From Dysgonomonas sp. PF1-14 (GTDB taxonomy: Bacteria; Bacteroidota; Bacteroidia; Bacteroidales; Dysgonomonadaceae), in assembly GCF_029892965.1 (NCBI RefSeq), contig NZ_JARXWN010000001.1, positions 372,001 to 436,000 on the forward strand: a DNA stretch of 64,000 nt. Reading direction: 5' to 3'. A program made the translations under genes and the position numbers. The notes beneath the pieces were generated by a model. That model searched no databases and was not told the DNA's origin. It was given only the letters and a program-made list of their open reading frames with translations. This document shows positions 1 through 9,344 of the stretch, piece by piece (the first letter of the stretch is position 1; each line of letters begins with the position of its first letter).

Positions 1-1
1 G

Positions 2-256
2 GAAGGAAGGGTTATAGTTCGTTTTATTGTTGATAAAACAGGAGAACTAAAAGATATAGAAGTCGTAAAAGGAATTGATTATTCTCTTAATACCGAAGCA
101 GTAAGAGTCGTAAAAGGAATGCCAAACTGGGAACCCGGAATGACCGAAGGGAAACCCGTTTCTGTTCATTTTACCTTACCCATCGTTTTCAGATTGAGAA
201 AAGATATGATACAGGATATACCCGGTTCCAGATCGAATAAGCTAAAACAAAGGTGA
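2..256 (+). CDS. TonB-family protein, C-terminal fragment (5' end outside window)
   Basis: The reading frame is open from the window edge to a TGA at 254-256 and encodes about 84 residues. It contains the TonB C-terminal pattern: a beta strand (VIVRFIVDKTGELKD), then a helix with sporadic matches to the TonB consensus (EAVRVVKGMPNWEPG), then a strand ending in LPIVFRL. TonB C-termini contact outer-membrane TonB-dependent receptors and transmit proton-motive energy from ExbB/ExbD. The start, membrane anchor and any linker lie upstream of the window, so I cannot tell a canonical TonB from a TonB-domain protein of another architecture such as an M56-type BlaR1 fusion. The family call is fairly safe; the exact role is not. 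Confidence 0.75.
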   Translation, partial: EGRVIVRFIVDKTGELKDIEVVKGIDYSLNTEAVRVVKGMPNWEPGMTEGKPVSVHFTLPIVFRLRKDMIQDIPGSRSNKLKQR

Positions 257-282
257 ACGAACTCTTTAGTGACTTAAACCGT

Positions 283-349
283 TTAATATTATAGAGTGTA
301 ACCTGATCTAGCCCATGAGGCATATCGGTGTGTTAATATTATAAGTGTA
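283..349. repeat. Imperfect direct repeat upstream of dxs
   Basis: An 18-base stretch at 283-300 (TTAATATTATAGAGTGTA) recurs almost exactly at 333-349 (TTAATATTATAAGTGTA), 50 bp later. Both lie between the TonB-like gene and the dxs promoter. It could be a small regulatory repeat or chance in AT-rich sequence; no function can be assigned. Confidence 0.4.
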
Positions 350-396
350 GCATGTAAATTAAGAGTTATAAGACCTTATAACTGGTTTTTGTTTTA

Positions 397-404
397 TATA
401 TTTG
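397..404 (+). promoter_or_regulatory. Putative -7 box of the dxs promoter
   Basis: TATATTTG matches the Bacteroidota sigma-ABfr -7 consensus TAnnTTTG. No TTTG lies at the expected 19-21 bp upstream, so support is partial. If used, transcription would start near 410, which excludes the upstream in-frame start at 402 and favours the ATG at 456 for dxs. Confidence 0.45.
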
Positions 405-455
405 CTTGTTTATTGCTTTGGCAGTAACGGTTTTCTTTACTATAACAGAAAAGTT

Positions 456-2399
456 ATGAGCGAACAACACAATATATCGATTTTAGAGAAAGTAAATTAT
501 CCGTCAGACCTGAAAGATCTCAGCATAGAAGAGTTGGAGACACTTTGTACCGATCTTCGCACTTTTATTATAGACCAGCTGAGTAACAATCCGGGGCATT
601 TTGGCTCCAGTCTGGGAACTGTGGAACTTACTGTCGCTCTTCATTATGTCTACGACACACCTTACGACCGCATTGTATGGGATGTCGGGCATCAGGCTTA
701 CAGTCACAAAATCCTCACAGGAAGAAAAGACCGATTTCATACAAACCGCCAGTTTGGAGGATTAGCCGGATTTCCCAATCCAAGCGAAAGCGACTATGAC
801 GCATTCATCGCAGGACATGCTTCCAATTCCATATCGGCCGCACTCGGAATGGCTGTTGCCTCCGAACTGAAACAAGAAAATAGGCATGTGGTGGCTGTTA
901 TCGGAGACGGTTCTATGACGGGAGGGCTGGCATACGAAGCGCTTAACAATGCTAATTCGCAGCCTAACGACATGCTTATCATACTCAATGATAACGACAT
1001 GGCCATAGACGACAATGTGGGCGGAATGCGCGACTACCTCGTAAAAATGACTACATCTCCGGCTTATAATCGTGTAAGGAATGATGTGTATCAGAAATTT
1101 AAGAGAGGGAATCTTATTACGGACAAAGGTAAGAACTTTATACTGCGCTTCAACAATAGCCTCAAGTCATTACTGACCAAGCAACAAAACCTTTTTGAAG
1201 GCTTCAATATACGTTACTTCGGGCCGGTAGACGGGCACGACCTGCGCAGCCTTATCCGAATTTTACAGAACATCAAGGATATGAAAGGCCCTAAGATGCT
1301 GCATATCCACACCATAAAAGGAAAAGGATTCAAGCCTGCTGAGGTTTCGGCAACAGTATGGCATGCTCCGGGCAAGTTTGACAAAACGACCGGAGAGCGG
1401 ATTGTTACAAAATCGAAAGACCAACCTCAACTGTTTCAGGACGTATTTGGACATACCCTTGTAGAATTGGCCGGAAAAGACACTCGCGTAGTAGGTGTTA
1501 CGCCTGCCATGCCTACCGGATCATCCATGTCGTACATGATGAAGGAGTTTCCGGGCAGGGCATTCGACGTAGGTATCGCAGAAGCCCATGCAGTTACCTA
1601 TTCGGCCGGACTGGCCAAAGAAGGGCTGATACCGTTCTGTAATATCTACTCTTCGTTCATGCAGCGTGCCTACGATCAGGTGATACATGACGTGGCCCTG
1701 CAAAATCTGCACGTAATCATGTGTCTCGACCGTGCCGGATTGGTCGGAGAAGACGGACCCACACATCATGGAGCATTCGACTTGGCCTATATGCGCTGCA
1801 TACCGAACCTTATTGTTGCTTCACCATTCAATGAACACTATCTGCGTCATCTGATGTACACAGCGACTTACGGACAGGAAGGCCCATTTGTCATTCGTTA
1901 TCCGAGAGGGCAAGGAGTCCTTGTAGACTGGGAATGTGAAATGAAGGTTCTGGAAATAGGGAAAGGCCGCAAACTGAAAAGTGGAAAAGACCTTGCTGTA
2001 CTTTCTATAGGACCTATCGGCAATGCCGCACGCGATGCCATCTCTAAAGTAGAAGAGCAGGGGTTCTCCATCGCACATTACGATATGATCTTCCTGAAAC
2101 CGATAGACGAAGCTTTATTGAAGGAAGTAGCAGAAAATTACGATAATGTGCTGACTATCGAGAATGGTGTATTGAAAGGCGGTCTGGGTAGTGCCGTCCT
2201 CGAATATTTCTCAGAAAACAACTATAATGATATAAAAGTCACCCGTGTAGGGTTGCCGGATGAGTTCGTTACTCATGGCTCTATTAAGGAACTGAATAAG
2301 CTTTGTGGAATTGATGTTCCGGGATTAGTACAGCATATACAAGGTGTTTTGGACAAGACGAATGTACCTCATCCCGAACAGGAGAAAGTAACAAATTAA
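456..2399 (+). CDS. dxs: 1-deoxy-D-xylulose-5-phosphate synthase
   Basis: This cytoplasmic thiamine-diphosphate enzyme condenses pyruvate and glyceraldehyde 3-phosphate into DXP, the entry step of the MEP isoprenoid pathway and a precursor for thiamine and pyridoxal. The protein is 647 residues, the normal family length. Seen in the sequence: [16 protein letters not shown] near residue 76, the ThDP motif GDGSMTGG near 150 followed by [20 protein letters not shown] (the DXS-type catalytic histidine region), and the transketolase-like pyrimidine-domain motif GIAEAHAVT. In GIAEAHAVT, Ala sits where many DXS proteins have Gln or Gly. I chose the ATG at 456 because an upstream in-frame start at 402 would overlap the promoter -7 box and add an unrelated 18 residues. 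trkA follows after 10 bp, a common order in Bacteroidales. Confidence 0.95.
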   Translation: MSEQHNISILEKVNYPSDLKDLSIEELETLCTDLRTFIIDQLSNNPGHFGSSLGTVELTVALHYVYDTPYDRIVWDVGHQAYSHKILTGRKDRFHTNRQFGGLAGFPNPSESDYDAFIAGHASNSISAALGMAVASELKQENRHVVAVIGDGSMTGGLAYEALNNANSQPNDMLIILNDNDMAIDDNVGGMRDYLVKMTTSPAYNRVRNDVYQKFKRGNLITDKGKNFILRFNNSLKSLLTKQQNLFEGFNIRYFGPVDGHDLRSLIRILQNIKDMKGPKMLHIHTIKGKGFKPAEVSATVWHAPGKFDKTTGERIVTKSKDQPQLFQDVFGHTLVELAGKDTRVVGVTPAMPTGSSMSYMMKEFPGRAFDVGIAEAHAVTYSAGLAKEGLIPFCNIYSSFMQRAYDQVIHDVALQNLHVIMCLDRAGLVGEDGPTHHGAFDLAYMRCIPNLIVASPFNEHYLRHLMYTATYGQEGPFVIRYPRGQGVLVDWECEMKVLEIGKGRKLKSGKDLAVLSIGPIGNAARDAISKVEEQGFSIAHYDMIFLKPIDEALLKEVAENYDNVLTIENGVLKGGLGSAVLEYFSENNYNDIKVTRVGLPDEFVTHGSIKELNKLCGIDVPGLVQHIQGVLDKTNVPHPEQEKVTN

Positions 2400-2409
2400 A
2401 GTGATATAA

Positions 2410-3747
2410 ATGAGAATTGTTATTGCCGGCGCAGGAGCGGTAGGGACACATTTAGCAAAACTATTATCAACCGAAAATCAGGACATCGTATTGATGGATA
2501 CTGATAAGGAGAAGTTCAACCTTCTGGGTACCAGTCTGGAAATGATGACTATGACCGGATCGTGCACATCCCTGAAAGACCTGATGGAGGTAGATATAGA
2601 CGAGGCCGACTTCTTCATTGCCGTTACTCCCGACGAATCTACAAATATCACAGCCTGTATGCTTGCAGCCAACATGGGAGCAAAAAAGACCTTTGCCCGT
2701 ATCGACAACTACGAATACCTTCTGCCTAAGAATAAAGAGTTCTTTGAGAAGCTGGGAATTGGCTCTATGGTCTATCCCGAAATGCTTGCCGCCAAAGAAA
2801 TAGTTTCGGCACTCAGACGCCCTTGGGCTCGTCAGTGGATAGAACTATGCGGTGGCGCTATTATCCTGGTAGGCGTGAAAGTGAGGGAAAACTCCGAGCT
2901 TGTAGATAAACATCTGTACGAGTTGGGGCATGAGGACAAGAAGTTCCATATCGTAGCCATCAAGCGAAACAATATAACCATCATACCGGGAGGGAAAGAT
3001 AAGGTGCTGGCCGGAGATATAGTCTTCTTCACCGCAACAAAAGATAATGTGGAAGAGCTTCCCAAAATAGGAGGTAAAGCCAGCTTCGAGGTGAAGAACG
3101 TCATGATAATGGGAGGTAGTCGTATAGCTATACGTACCTGCCAATACCTACCGGATAATGTAAATATAAAGCTATTGGAATCGGATAAAGAGAAGTCGTA
3201 CCAGTTATTGGAGCGCCTTCCCAAGAATGTAACCGTATATCATAATGACGGGCGCAATGCCGATTTCCTGCTACAGGAAGGGATAAACGAAATAGATGCC
3301 TTTGTGGCTGTGACGGGAAATTCCGAAGCCAACATTCTGGCCTGTATGGCTGCTAAACGTTTTGGTGTACGTAAAACGGTGGCCGAAGTAGAGAATATGG
3401 ACTATATGCTATTGGCAGAAAACCTCGATATAGGGTCTATCATCAATAAGAAACTGATAACAGTTGGCAATATCTACAGATTCCTGTTGAGCGCCGATGT
3501 TTCGAATGTGAAATCCCTGACCATAGCCAATGCCGATGTGGCTGAGATTATAGCCCGTCCGAATTCCCGCATCACCAAAAAGGAAGTCAAGAAGATCATC
3601 TTCCCTAAAAATGTGACACTGGGAGGCCTTATCAGGAACGGTGAGCCTATAATGATAGATGGAGATACGCTTATAGAACCGTATGACCATGTAGTTGTAT
3701 TTTGTCTCGAAGATTCGTTGCGCGAAGCCGAGAAACTGTTCCATTAA
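2410..3747 (+). CDS. trkA: Trk potassium uptake regulatory subunit TrkA
   Basis: TrkA is the cytoplasmic NAD(H)/nucleotide-binding ring that gates the TrkH potassium channel. The 445-residue protein has the usual duplicated RCK layout. A first Rossmann domain opens with the dinucleotide motif GAGAVGTHLAK at residues 6-16. A TrkA-C domain lies around 150-215. A second RCK-N begins near 230 with IMGGSRIAIRTCQYL, whose glycine motif is degenerate, and a second TrkA-C ends the protein. The gene starts 10 bp after dxs and is followed 31 bp later by trkH, so the two subunits are very likely co-transcribed. No truncation or anomaly is visible. Confidence 0.95.
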   Translation: MRIVIAGAGAVGTHLAKLLSTENQDIVLMDTDKEKFNLLGTSLEMMTMTGSCTSLKDLMEVDIDEADFFIAVTPDESTNITACMLAANMGAKKTFARIDNYEYLLPKNKEFFEKLGIGSMVYPEMLAAKEIVSALRRPWARQWIELCGGAIILVGVKVRENSELVDKHLYELGHEDKKFHIVAIKRNNITIIPGGKDKVLAGDIVFFTATKDNVEELPKIGGKASFEVKNVMIMGGSRIAIRTCQYLPDNVNIKLLESDKEKSYQLLERLPKNVTVYHNDGRNADFLLQEGINEIDAFVAVTGNSEANILACMAAKRFGVRKTVAEVENMDYMLLAENLDIGSIINKKLITVGNIYRFLLSADVSNVKSLTIANADVAEIIARPNSRITKKEVKKIIFPKNVTLGGLIRNGEPIMIDGDTLIEPYDHVVVFCLEDSLREAEKLFH

Positions 3748-3778
3748 AGAGACCTGTATATATAAAAGAACTCGTACT

Positions 3779-5236
3779 GTGAATAACTTTAACTATCGGT
3801 TTGTACTAAAGACTATCGGCTTTCTGCTCATCATAGAATCCTTATTCATGATGGGAGCGACTGTTGTCTCTTTCTACCTGCGCGAAACGGCAGGTGATGC
3901 AATGCTGATAAGTTCTGCCATAACATTCTTTGCCGGAGTATTTGTGCGACTTACCGGAACAGAGGACTTCCCCAAACCGATAGGCAAACGCGAAAGTTTC
4001 TTCATGGTGGCTATCTCATGGATTGTATTATCGGCATTCGGTATGCTCCCATACTATCTTAGCGATGCCATTCCAAGCATCAGCAATGCTTACTTTGAAA
4101 CTATCTCGGGACTGACAGCTACGGGCGCGACCATTCTCACCAATGTGGAAAGTATGCCGAGAGGATTACTCTTCTGGAGAAGCATAACCCAATGGATAGG
4201 AGGTCTCGGTATCGTATTGTTCGTTGCTACCATCCTGCCGATGGGGGGTAATGCTTCTGTAATGTACGATGCTGAAGTCACAGGTATTGGTTACGACCGT
4301 TTTCGCCCGCGTATATCCCAGATAGCCAAACGGCTTTGGATGGTATATGTACTTCTTACAAGTATTCTCATTCTGCTACTATGGGTAGGGCCGATGGGGC
4401 TGTTCGATTCTATTTGTCATGCTTTCACGACCATATCCACAGCGGGATTCTCTACGAAGCAGGATAGTATCGCCTATTGGAATTCGGCCTATATAGAATA
4501 CGTCATTACCCTGTTTATGTTCATTGGTGGTATAAACTTCACCCTTATATACTTCTTCATGCAGGGTAGCCCTAAAAAGCTGTTGAAGAATGAGGAGTTT
4601 AAATGGTATGTAGCTATTATCCTTATCTTCGTCCTCATCATTGCTATAGGGCTCTATTCGTCAGGGAAGATAAACGGTGTAGAGAAAGCATTCCGTACAT
4701 CCTTGTTTCAGGTAGTATCTATGATAACGACTACGTGTTTCACTACCGATAACTTTATGAACTGGGGATCTTTCTACCAATTTGTTGTCGTCATCTTTAT
4801 GCTTTGTGGAGCCTGTGCCGGATCTACAGCCGGAGGTATCAAGATAGTAAGGATTATTATCCTGTTCAAAAACTCCCTGAATGAGTTTAAGCGTCAGGTA
4901 CACCCCAATGCGATTTTGGCTATACGGCTCAACGACAGGGTGATCTCAATGGACGTTGTTACCAAAGTACTGGCTTTTATATTTCTGTATCTGGCTATCC
5001 TCATATTAAGTTGCCTGTTGCTATCCCTATCGGGCATGGGATTCGAAAACTCACTGGGTGCTGCTATCTCTTGTCTGGGCAATGTAGGGGGAGGACTGGC
5101 CGAGATAGGGCATACAGGAAGCTTCTCCGATGTACCTGTAGCATCTAAATGGTATCTTTGCTTTCTGATGCTGACAGGCCGCTTGGAGCTATTTACTGTA
5201 TTATCCCTGTTCATGCCGGCATTCTGGAAAAGATAA
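3779..5236 (+). CDS. trkH: Trk potassium uptake channel subunit TrkH
   Basis: TrkH/KtrB-type potassium translocation subunit of the inner membrane, partner of the TrkA just upstream. It has about ten hydrophobic segments, with the selectivity-filter-like glycines in repeated pore loops such as SGLTATGATIL, TTISTAGFSTK and CGACAGSTAGGIKI. I place the start at a GTG (3779), giving VNNFNYRFVLKTIGF and 485 residues, the usual length. The frame is open upstream, but that extension overlaps the end of trkA and adds a basic non-membrane peptide. The next gene begins 16 bp after the stop, possibly in the same transcript. Confidence 0.93.
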   Translation: MNNFNYRFVLKTIGFLLIIESLFMMGATVVSFYLRETAGDAMLISSAITFFAGVFVRLTGTEDFPKPIGKRESFFMVAISWIVLSAFGMLPYYLSDAIPSISNAYFETISGLTATGATILTNVESMPRGLLFWRSITQWIGGLGIVLFVATILPMGGNASVMYDAEVTGIGYDRFRPRISQIAKRLWMVYVLLTSILILLLWVGPMGLFDSICHAFTTISTAGFSTKQDSIAYWNSAYIEYVITLFMFIGGINFTLIYFFMQGSPKKLLKNEEFKWYVAIILIFVLIIAIGLYSSGKINGVEKAFRTSLFQVVSMITTTCFTTDNFMNWGSFYQFVVVIFMLCGACAGSTAGGIKIVRIIILFKNSLNEFKRQVHPNAILAIRLNDRVISMDVVTKVLAFIFLYLAILILSCLLLSLSGMGFENSLGAAISCLGNVGGGLAEIGHTGSFSDVPVASKWYLCFLMLTGRLELFTVLSLFMPAFWKR

Positions 5237-5252
5237 ATCATTGATATACATA

Positions 5253-6356
5253 ATGAAAACACAGGTCGCACTTCTTACATTCCTATTTGTTATAAGCTAC
5301 AGCTACGCTCAGGAGCAAAAGGTAAGCTTCCTTTTTGCCGGAGATGCCATGCAGCATAAAGCTCAGCTCGATGTAGCCAAAACAGAGAACGGTTACGATT
5401 ACTCAGCTTACTTTCAGCATGTAGAAGACGAGATCAAACAAGCAGACATTGCCGTAGTCAATCTGGAAACTACCCTACCCGGAAAGAAATATTCGGGATA
5501 TCCTTTCTTCGGCTCTCCTGATACTTATGCCTATGCGTTGAAGGATGCCGGTTTCGATGTCTTCCTCACAGCAAATAACCACATCCTCGATAAAGGTAAA
5601 GACGGGCTTGAACGTACCATTTATATCCTCGACTCAATGAAAGTAAAGCATACGGGTGTTTTCATCAATAAGGAGAAGCGGGACATCTACTATCCGCTGA
5701 TGATGATAAAGAACGGCATCCGCATAGCTATGCTCAACTATACATATGGCACAAACGACTTTGTACCTACAGCTCCCAATGTAGTGAACTACATTGACAA
5801 AAAGCAGATGAAGGCGGACATAGATATGGCTAAGCAGATGAAAGCGGACATAATCATAGCCAACATACACTGGGGTGTGGAGTATGTGTTGAAACACAAT
5901 AAGGCTCAGAAGGACATAGCCGACTACCTCATCAAAAACGGTGTACGCCTTGTGATAGGAGGGCACCCACACGTAGTACAGCCAATAGACATACAAAAAG
6001 ACAGTTGTGGTATCAACAACATAGTTGTATATTCGATGGGCAACCTGATCTCTAATATGAAGCCTGTGAACACCAGAGGCGGCATGATGGTGAAGATAGA
6101 TATAAGCAAGGACGAGAACAGTGCCATATCCATAGATTCCTGCAACTACTCGCTGGTATGGGTAAACAAACTGATGAAGGACAAGGATACTCCTACCTTC
6201 TTTGAACTGTTACCTGTAGCAGCTTTCGACAATGAGGAGGGAAAAGAAAAGCTCGGAGAAGCTGAGTTCCTGAAGATGCAGACCTTTGCCAAAAATGCCA
6301 AGAACGCCGTAGAAAGCCTTTGGAAAAAAGAACCTCAACCAACCGCCAATCAATAA
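5253..6356 (+). CDS. CapA-family metallophosphatase-like secreted protein
   Basis: A 367-residue protein with a Sec signal peptide (MKTQVALLTFLFVISYSYAQ). The mature part matches the CapA/PgsA family (poly-gamma-glutamate capsule synthesis type): FLFAGDAMQHK at the start, VVNLETTLPG, FLTANNHILDKGKDG, ANIHWGVEY and VIGGHPHVVQP are the conserved calcineurin-like metal-ligand blocks. CapA proteins are linked to surface poly-gamma-glutamate, but in Bacteroidota without capB/capC neighbours, as here, the substrate is unknown. The start is the ATG at 5253, because the frame upstream opens only with TTG. It probably continues the dxs-trkA-trkH transcript. Confidence 0.85.
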   Translation: MKTQVALLTFLFVISYSYAQEQKVSFLFAGDAMQHKAQLDVAKTENGYDYSAYFQHVEDEIKQADIAVVNLETTLPGKKYSGYPFFGSPDTYAYALKDAGFDVFLTANNHILDKGKDGLERTIYILDSMKVKHTGVFINKEKRDIYYPLMMIKNGIRIAMLNYTYGTNDFVPTAPNVVNYIDKKQMKADIDMAKQMKADIIIANIHWGVEYVLKHNKAQKDIADYLIKNGVRLVIGGHPHVVQPIDIQKDSCGINNIVVYSMGNLISNMKPVNTRGGMMVKIDISKDENSAISIDSCNYSLVWVNKLMKDKDTPTFFELLPVAAFDNEEGKEKLGEAEFLKMQTFAKNAKNAVESLWKKEPQPTANQ

Positions 6357-6360
6357 CAGG

Positions 6361-7193
6361 ATGAGGTTGAAAGGCATAAGGCATATAGGGTGGATTCGAA
6401 AGACTATGGTACTACTTATGCTCTTATTCCTGATAGCTACACAAGCTTATCCTCAATATAGGTCAGGTATGATAATGACCATTTAACCACCCTCACTTTT
6501 GGCCCTGAGCGACAGAATGGATTTCGCATTTCTCTTTCGCTTGTTGCCATGTTCACGGCAGGAGCGGCCGACCGTAACGGGTTCAGATTGGGTGCAGGCG
6601 TAACACTGTCTCAGACCATAGACAACTGGACTTTCTCGCTCGGATCGGATATGTACAAAGCACGACAAAAATTCGGTATGGGAACTTCGTTTGCCGGCAT
6701 CACTTTCGATGACGGGCGTTATGGAGGCTCATACTATGTCAATAAATACTACCAAGGTGACAGACAGCTGTCAGGCATCGTCAGCCTTCACCTCGATGAC
6801 TTTCGTATCAACTTTGAAGATGACATATTGGCTACTCCGTTTACAGGCTTCAATATCTATGACCGCTACAGGACGGCAGCTCTGGAAGTCCGCTTCAAAG
6901 GCTTTATGATAGGCACAAATGTATATACGACCGATATCAATGGGGTGACCGATTTATCGTTCTCCAACAGCAGGGGCGTGTACCTCACAGGCAAACAGAT
7001 ATCAAGTCCCCTTTATGTGGGTTATGCCACAAACGGACTTATCCTGCGCTACGGGCTCAACAGCAGTCTGGGAGGCTTCGCCGGACAGAACGGATGGCAC
7101 AGAGCCTTCTTCAATACCCCTGATTTTCACTTCGGCGGATACAAAGAACAGTTCATGCAAGTCGGTGTAGATAAGCCATATACAATGTACTGA
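6361..7193 (+). pseudogene. Frameshifted secreted protein resembling polymorphic toxin type 23 family
   Basis: The ATG at 6361 begins a signal peptide (MVLLMLLFLIATQAYPQ from residue 16) that stops after about 40 codons. The rest of the protein continues in another frame, as YDNDHLTTLTFGPERQNGF and onwards to 7193. Joining the frames at about 6466-6468 by restoring one base in a Gly codon gives a continuous protein of about 277 residues. From memory it closely resembles Bacteroidales proteins labelled polymorphic toxin type 23 (Ntox23/PF15528): conserved blocks include GFRLGAG, GTSFAGITFDDGRYGGSY, YDRYRTAALEVRFKGF and KQISSPLYVGYA. The family's toxin role is a prediction; I cannot verify it here. 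No slippery heptamer is present at the junction, so a real deletion (or sequencing error) is likelier than programmed frameshifting. A partner lipoprotein begins 2 bp downstream. Confidence 0.65.
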
Positions 7194-7194
7194 T

Positions 7195-7767
7195 ATGAAG
7201 AAAACCATATTTACATTATCTATCATTATAACATTATATGGCTGTGCATCACGACCTAAGAACTTCACATATAGTTATAAACAAACCGACACTGGATTAG
7301 CCGGACGAATTGATCTGAACGGGTACTATGTCTCGCAGCATGGTTGTGATAGCACATTCTACTCCATGTACATGTTTTATCCCGATGGCTTGTTCACCAT
7401 AGCTACGACTTCTACTATATCGCCCGAACTGATCGCCTGCTTCAAAGACGGTGGTAATTCCAAGATATGCCGTTATCCACTATGGGGCTTATACAAGATA
7501 GAAGGCGACCTGATAAAGACGCAGTCTATACGCACCGATGGCGGTGGATTTGTTATCTTCCGCGATTACAGGATATTACCTGATGGTAGTCTGATAAACG
7601 TAAGCGACTATGTGCAGCCTGAATACATCAATCTGGGCTATATGGAAAACTACCCTTCTTTCAAGGATAATTCGTGTGAAACAAAAGCCCGATTCTTTCC
7701 GATGGATGCAAAGCGCGATAAGAGAGAGTGCCCATTTATAGGAAAAAGTTGGTTTACTTCAAAATAG
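7195..7767 (+). CDS. Lipoprotein of unknown function next to toxin-like gene
   Basis: A 190-residue protein with an SPII signal (MKKTIFTLSIIITLYGC), so a lipoprotein with Cys17 as the lipidated residue. The mature region is Tyr- and Gly-rich with several cysteines (Cys in YVSQHGCDS, LIACFKDG, SKICRYP, SCETK, RECPF), suggesting disulphides in the periplasm. I do not recognise a named domain. The ATG lies 2 bp after the end of the frameshifted toxin-23-like gene, so the pair is co-transcribed. An immunity or partner role is possible by position but is inference only. Confidence 0.7.
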   Translation: MKKTIFTLSIIITLYGCASRPKNFTYSYKQTDTGLAGRIDLNGYYVSQHGCDSTFYSMYMFYPDGLFTIATTSTISPELIACFKDGGNSKICRYPLWGLYKIEGDLIKTQSIRTDGGGFVIFRDYRILPDGSLINVSDYVQPEYINLGYMENYPSFKDNSCETKARFFPMDAKRDKRECPFIGKSWFTSK

Positions 7768-7787
7768 TCGTTTTTCCAAAAAAATAC

Positions 7788-7795
7788 TATATTTG
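7788..7795 (+). promoter_or_regulatory. Putative -7 box before the 7817 gene
   Basis: TATATTTG fits TAnnTTTG; no good -33 box is seen. It would give a leader of roughly 15 nt and argues for the ATG at 7817 rather than an earlier in-frame TTG that overlaps this box. Confidence 0.4.
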
Positions 7796-7816
7796 ACTTT
7801 CTCAAACCACAACACT

Positions 7817-8479
7817 ATGAAACCAAAGCTACTACTCGCATTCTTTCTCTTAATCACACTGTATTCATCAGCTCAATACCAACCAAAAGAAGATACTCAT
7901 AGCCGGATGAACCCCCCTAGCTTGACTCTACAAAAAGAGATAATGCTTTCGAATCTTGATTACAAAATAGCATCCGGATACCCTTCTTATATACCAGATC
8001 AGGAATCTTCATCTATGTATGTGATGGCACCCCAAGAAAGCCAGCATCGCGATTTCAGCCCTGAATTTGGTTTTGCCCTCACCGGAGGCTACCTCTACAA
8101 TCGTGTCTCTTTAGGTTATATCGGATTAGATATGGGATTCAGCCCATACCAAAAATATCCGTATTCGGGTAAGAGAGTAGATCAGGTAATTCTGGGATTG
8201 GGAATCTATATTGGCAGTTTCAATGGGGAAACAAAAGCAATCCCCACACTTAATCTCACCTATTCTACCGGAGGGGCGGGATTGTTAGATCTCGGGATCG
8301 CAGCATCACAATATCATGTGAATCCGTATGTAGGACTTAACTTTGCAAACTATATAAAGATACACACAGGTTACAGTTTTGGGTTCAAATCTATCAACGA
8401 TAAAAGGCTAAAGGGCTTTACCATCGGCATAAAACTATCCATCGGCAGCCCTTCATATCACGTAGACCTATCAACCTGA
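7817..8479 (+). CDS. Small secreted protein of unknown function
   Basis: A 220-residue protein with a clear Sec signal peptide (MKPKLLLAFFLLITLYSSAQ) ending in the A-Q cleavage pattern common in Bacteroidales. The mature part has alternating hydrophobic/Gly/aromatic strands from residue 80 onward (FGFALTGGYLYNRVSLGYIG, VILGLGIYIG, IHTGYSFGFKS), which suggests a small outer-membrane beta-barrel or beta-sandwich. This is inferred from pattern only. I do not recognise the family. Its own promoter seems to lie at 7788-7795. The gene converges on the minus-strand 8493-9344 gene with 13 bp between stops, and no clear terminator hairpin is visible there. Confidence 0.65.
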   Translation: MKPKLLLAFFLLITLYSSAQYQPKEDTHSRMNPPSLTLQKEIMLSNLDYKIASGYPSYIPDQESSSMYVMAPQESQHRDFSPEFGFALTGGYLYNRVSLGYIGLDMGFSPYQKYPYSGKRVDQVILGLGIYIGSFNGETKAIPTLNLTYSTGGAGLLDLGIAASQYHVNPYVGLNFANYIKIHTGYSFGFKSINDKRLKGFTIGIKLSIGSPSYHVDLST

Positions 8480-8492
8480 TATATGGTAGTAT

Positions 8493-9344
8493 TTAATCTT
8501 CATCCTCGTCATCCTCTGCATCGAAGTCGTATTCAACATACTCCCTGCCCAGAATTTCATCTATCAGCAGACATGTTTCTGCAAACTGTGACATCGCGCT
8601 CAATCTGTCGATAGAGGAATAAGCTTCTTTCAGCGATTGCAGCATGACCACATCTTCTTCGCTAGGCCCCATTTCGGGACTTTCTACAAACCAGTGTAAT
8701 TCGTTTTTCAGATTATCTCTTACCACATTGTAGAATCCGAGAGCAGCTTCGGTATCTCCCATCTGCTCTTTTACCTTTGCAGCCTCTACCATATCGTGTC
8801 CCAGCACATTCTTGTAATTGCGCATAATGGCAAGCGTAATTTTAGTACGCAGCACAATCGCAAAGTGTAATGCTTCCAGATCTTCTTTGAGGCGGTAATA
8901 GTAAGACAAGGTATTCAGAGAAGCGCGTATCATTGCCGTTTCAGTTATAACTACATCGCTGACTTTCTGCATCGGGTAACCCTTTGTCACCTGCTGGATG
9001 TTTTCGACTATATCGGGAATCATATCCGACAGCTTATCTGTTACAAGGTGGCGAATAGCCTCATGGCTGCCGTTTATATCCAAAGCAAAGATCAGACGGA
9101 TAAGGTTTCTGAAAAGTGTAGCGTTACCTTCTTTTAGAGTAACGAAGTCATATTGACCGAGTGTGTCGCTTTTTCCTTCGGTGAACAACTCTTTTAAAAT
9201 ATCGTCGAGTATATCACCGTCTTCACGAGGCAACAAGGATAACAATTCATCCGTTTTGTTTTCTAGTATCAGTTCCCATAGTTGTTTGTCGTCTGTGTCG
9301 AATAGTGGTTTCAGCTCATCATTCAGTGTCAGTTTGTTCGTCAT
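8493..9344 (-). CDS. Conserved acidic helical protein of unknown function
   Basis: A 283-residue cytoplasmic protein without signal or membrane segment. It is rich in Leu, Glu and Asp and looks almost wholly helical; the central part (about residues 130-250) has a TPR-like spacing, including LEALHFAIVLRTKITLA and DTEAALGFYNVVRD. The C-terminus is a run of Asp/Glu. I do not recognise the family. The start codon lies inside the 3' end of the GH3/serine hydrolase gene (26 bp overlap), so it is the second gene of that transcript and probably translationally coupled. What it has to do with the secreted hydrolase is not evident. Confidence 0.65.
   Translation of the reverse strand: MTNKLTLNDELKPLFDTDDKQLWELILENKTDELLSLLPREDGDILDDILKELFTEGKSDTLGQYDFVTLKEGNATLFRNLIRLIFALDINGSHEAIRHLVTDKLSDMIPDIVENIQQVTKGYPMQKVSDVVITETAMIRASLNTLSYYYRLKEDLEALHFAIVLRTKITLAIMRNYKNVLGHDMVEAAKVKEQMGDTEAALGFYNVVRDNLKNELHWFVESPEMGPSEEDVVMLQSLKEAYSSIDRLSAMSQFAETCLLIDEILGREYVEYDFDAEDDEDED

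Noticed and set aside
402-455. In-frame N-terminal extension of dxs (18 residues)
   Set aside because: It begins inside the -7 box TATATTTG, and the added residues are not family sequence; the ATG at 456 gives the normal length.
6461-6468. Programmed -1 frameshift at the toxin-like gene
   Set aside because: No slippery heptamer or downstream pseudoknot is apparent; a one-base deletion is the simpler reading.
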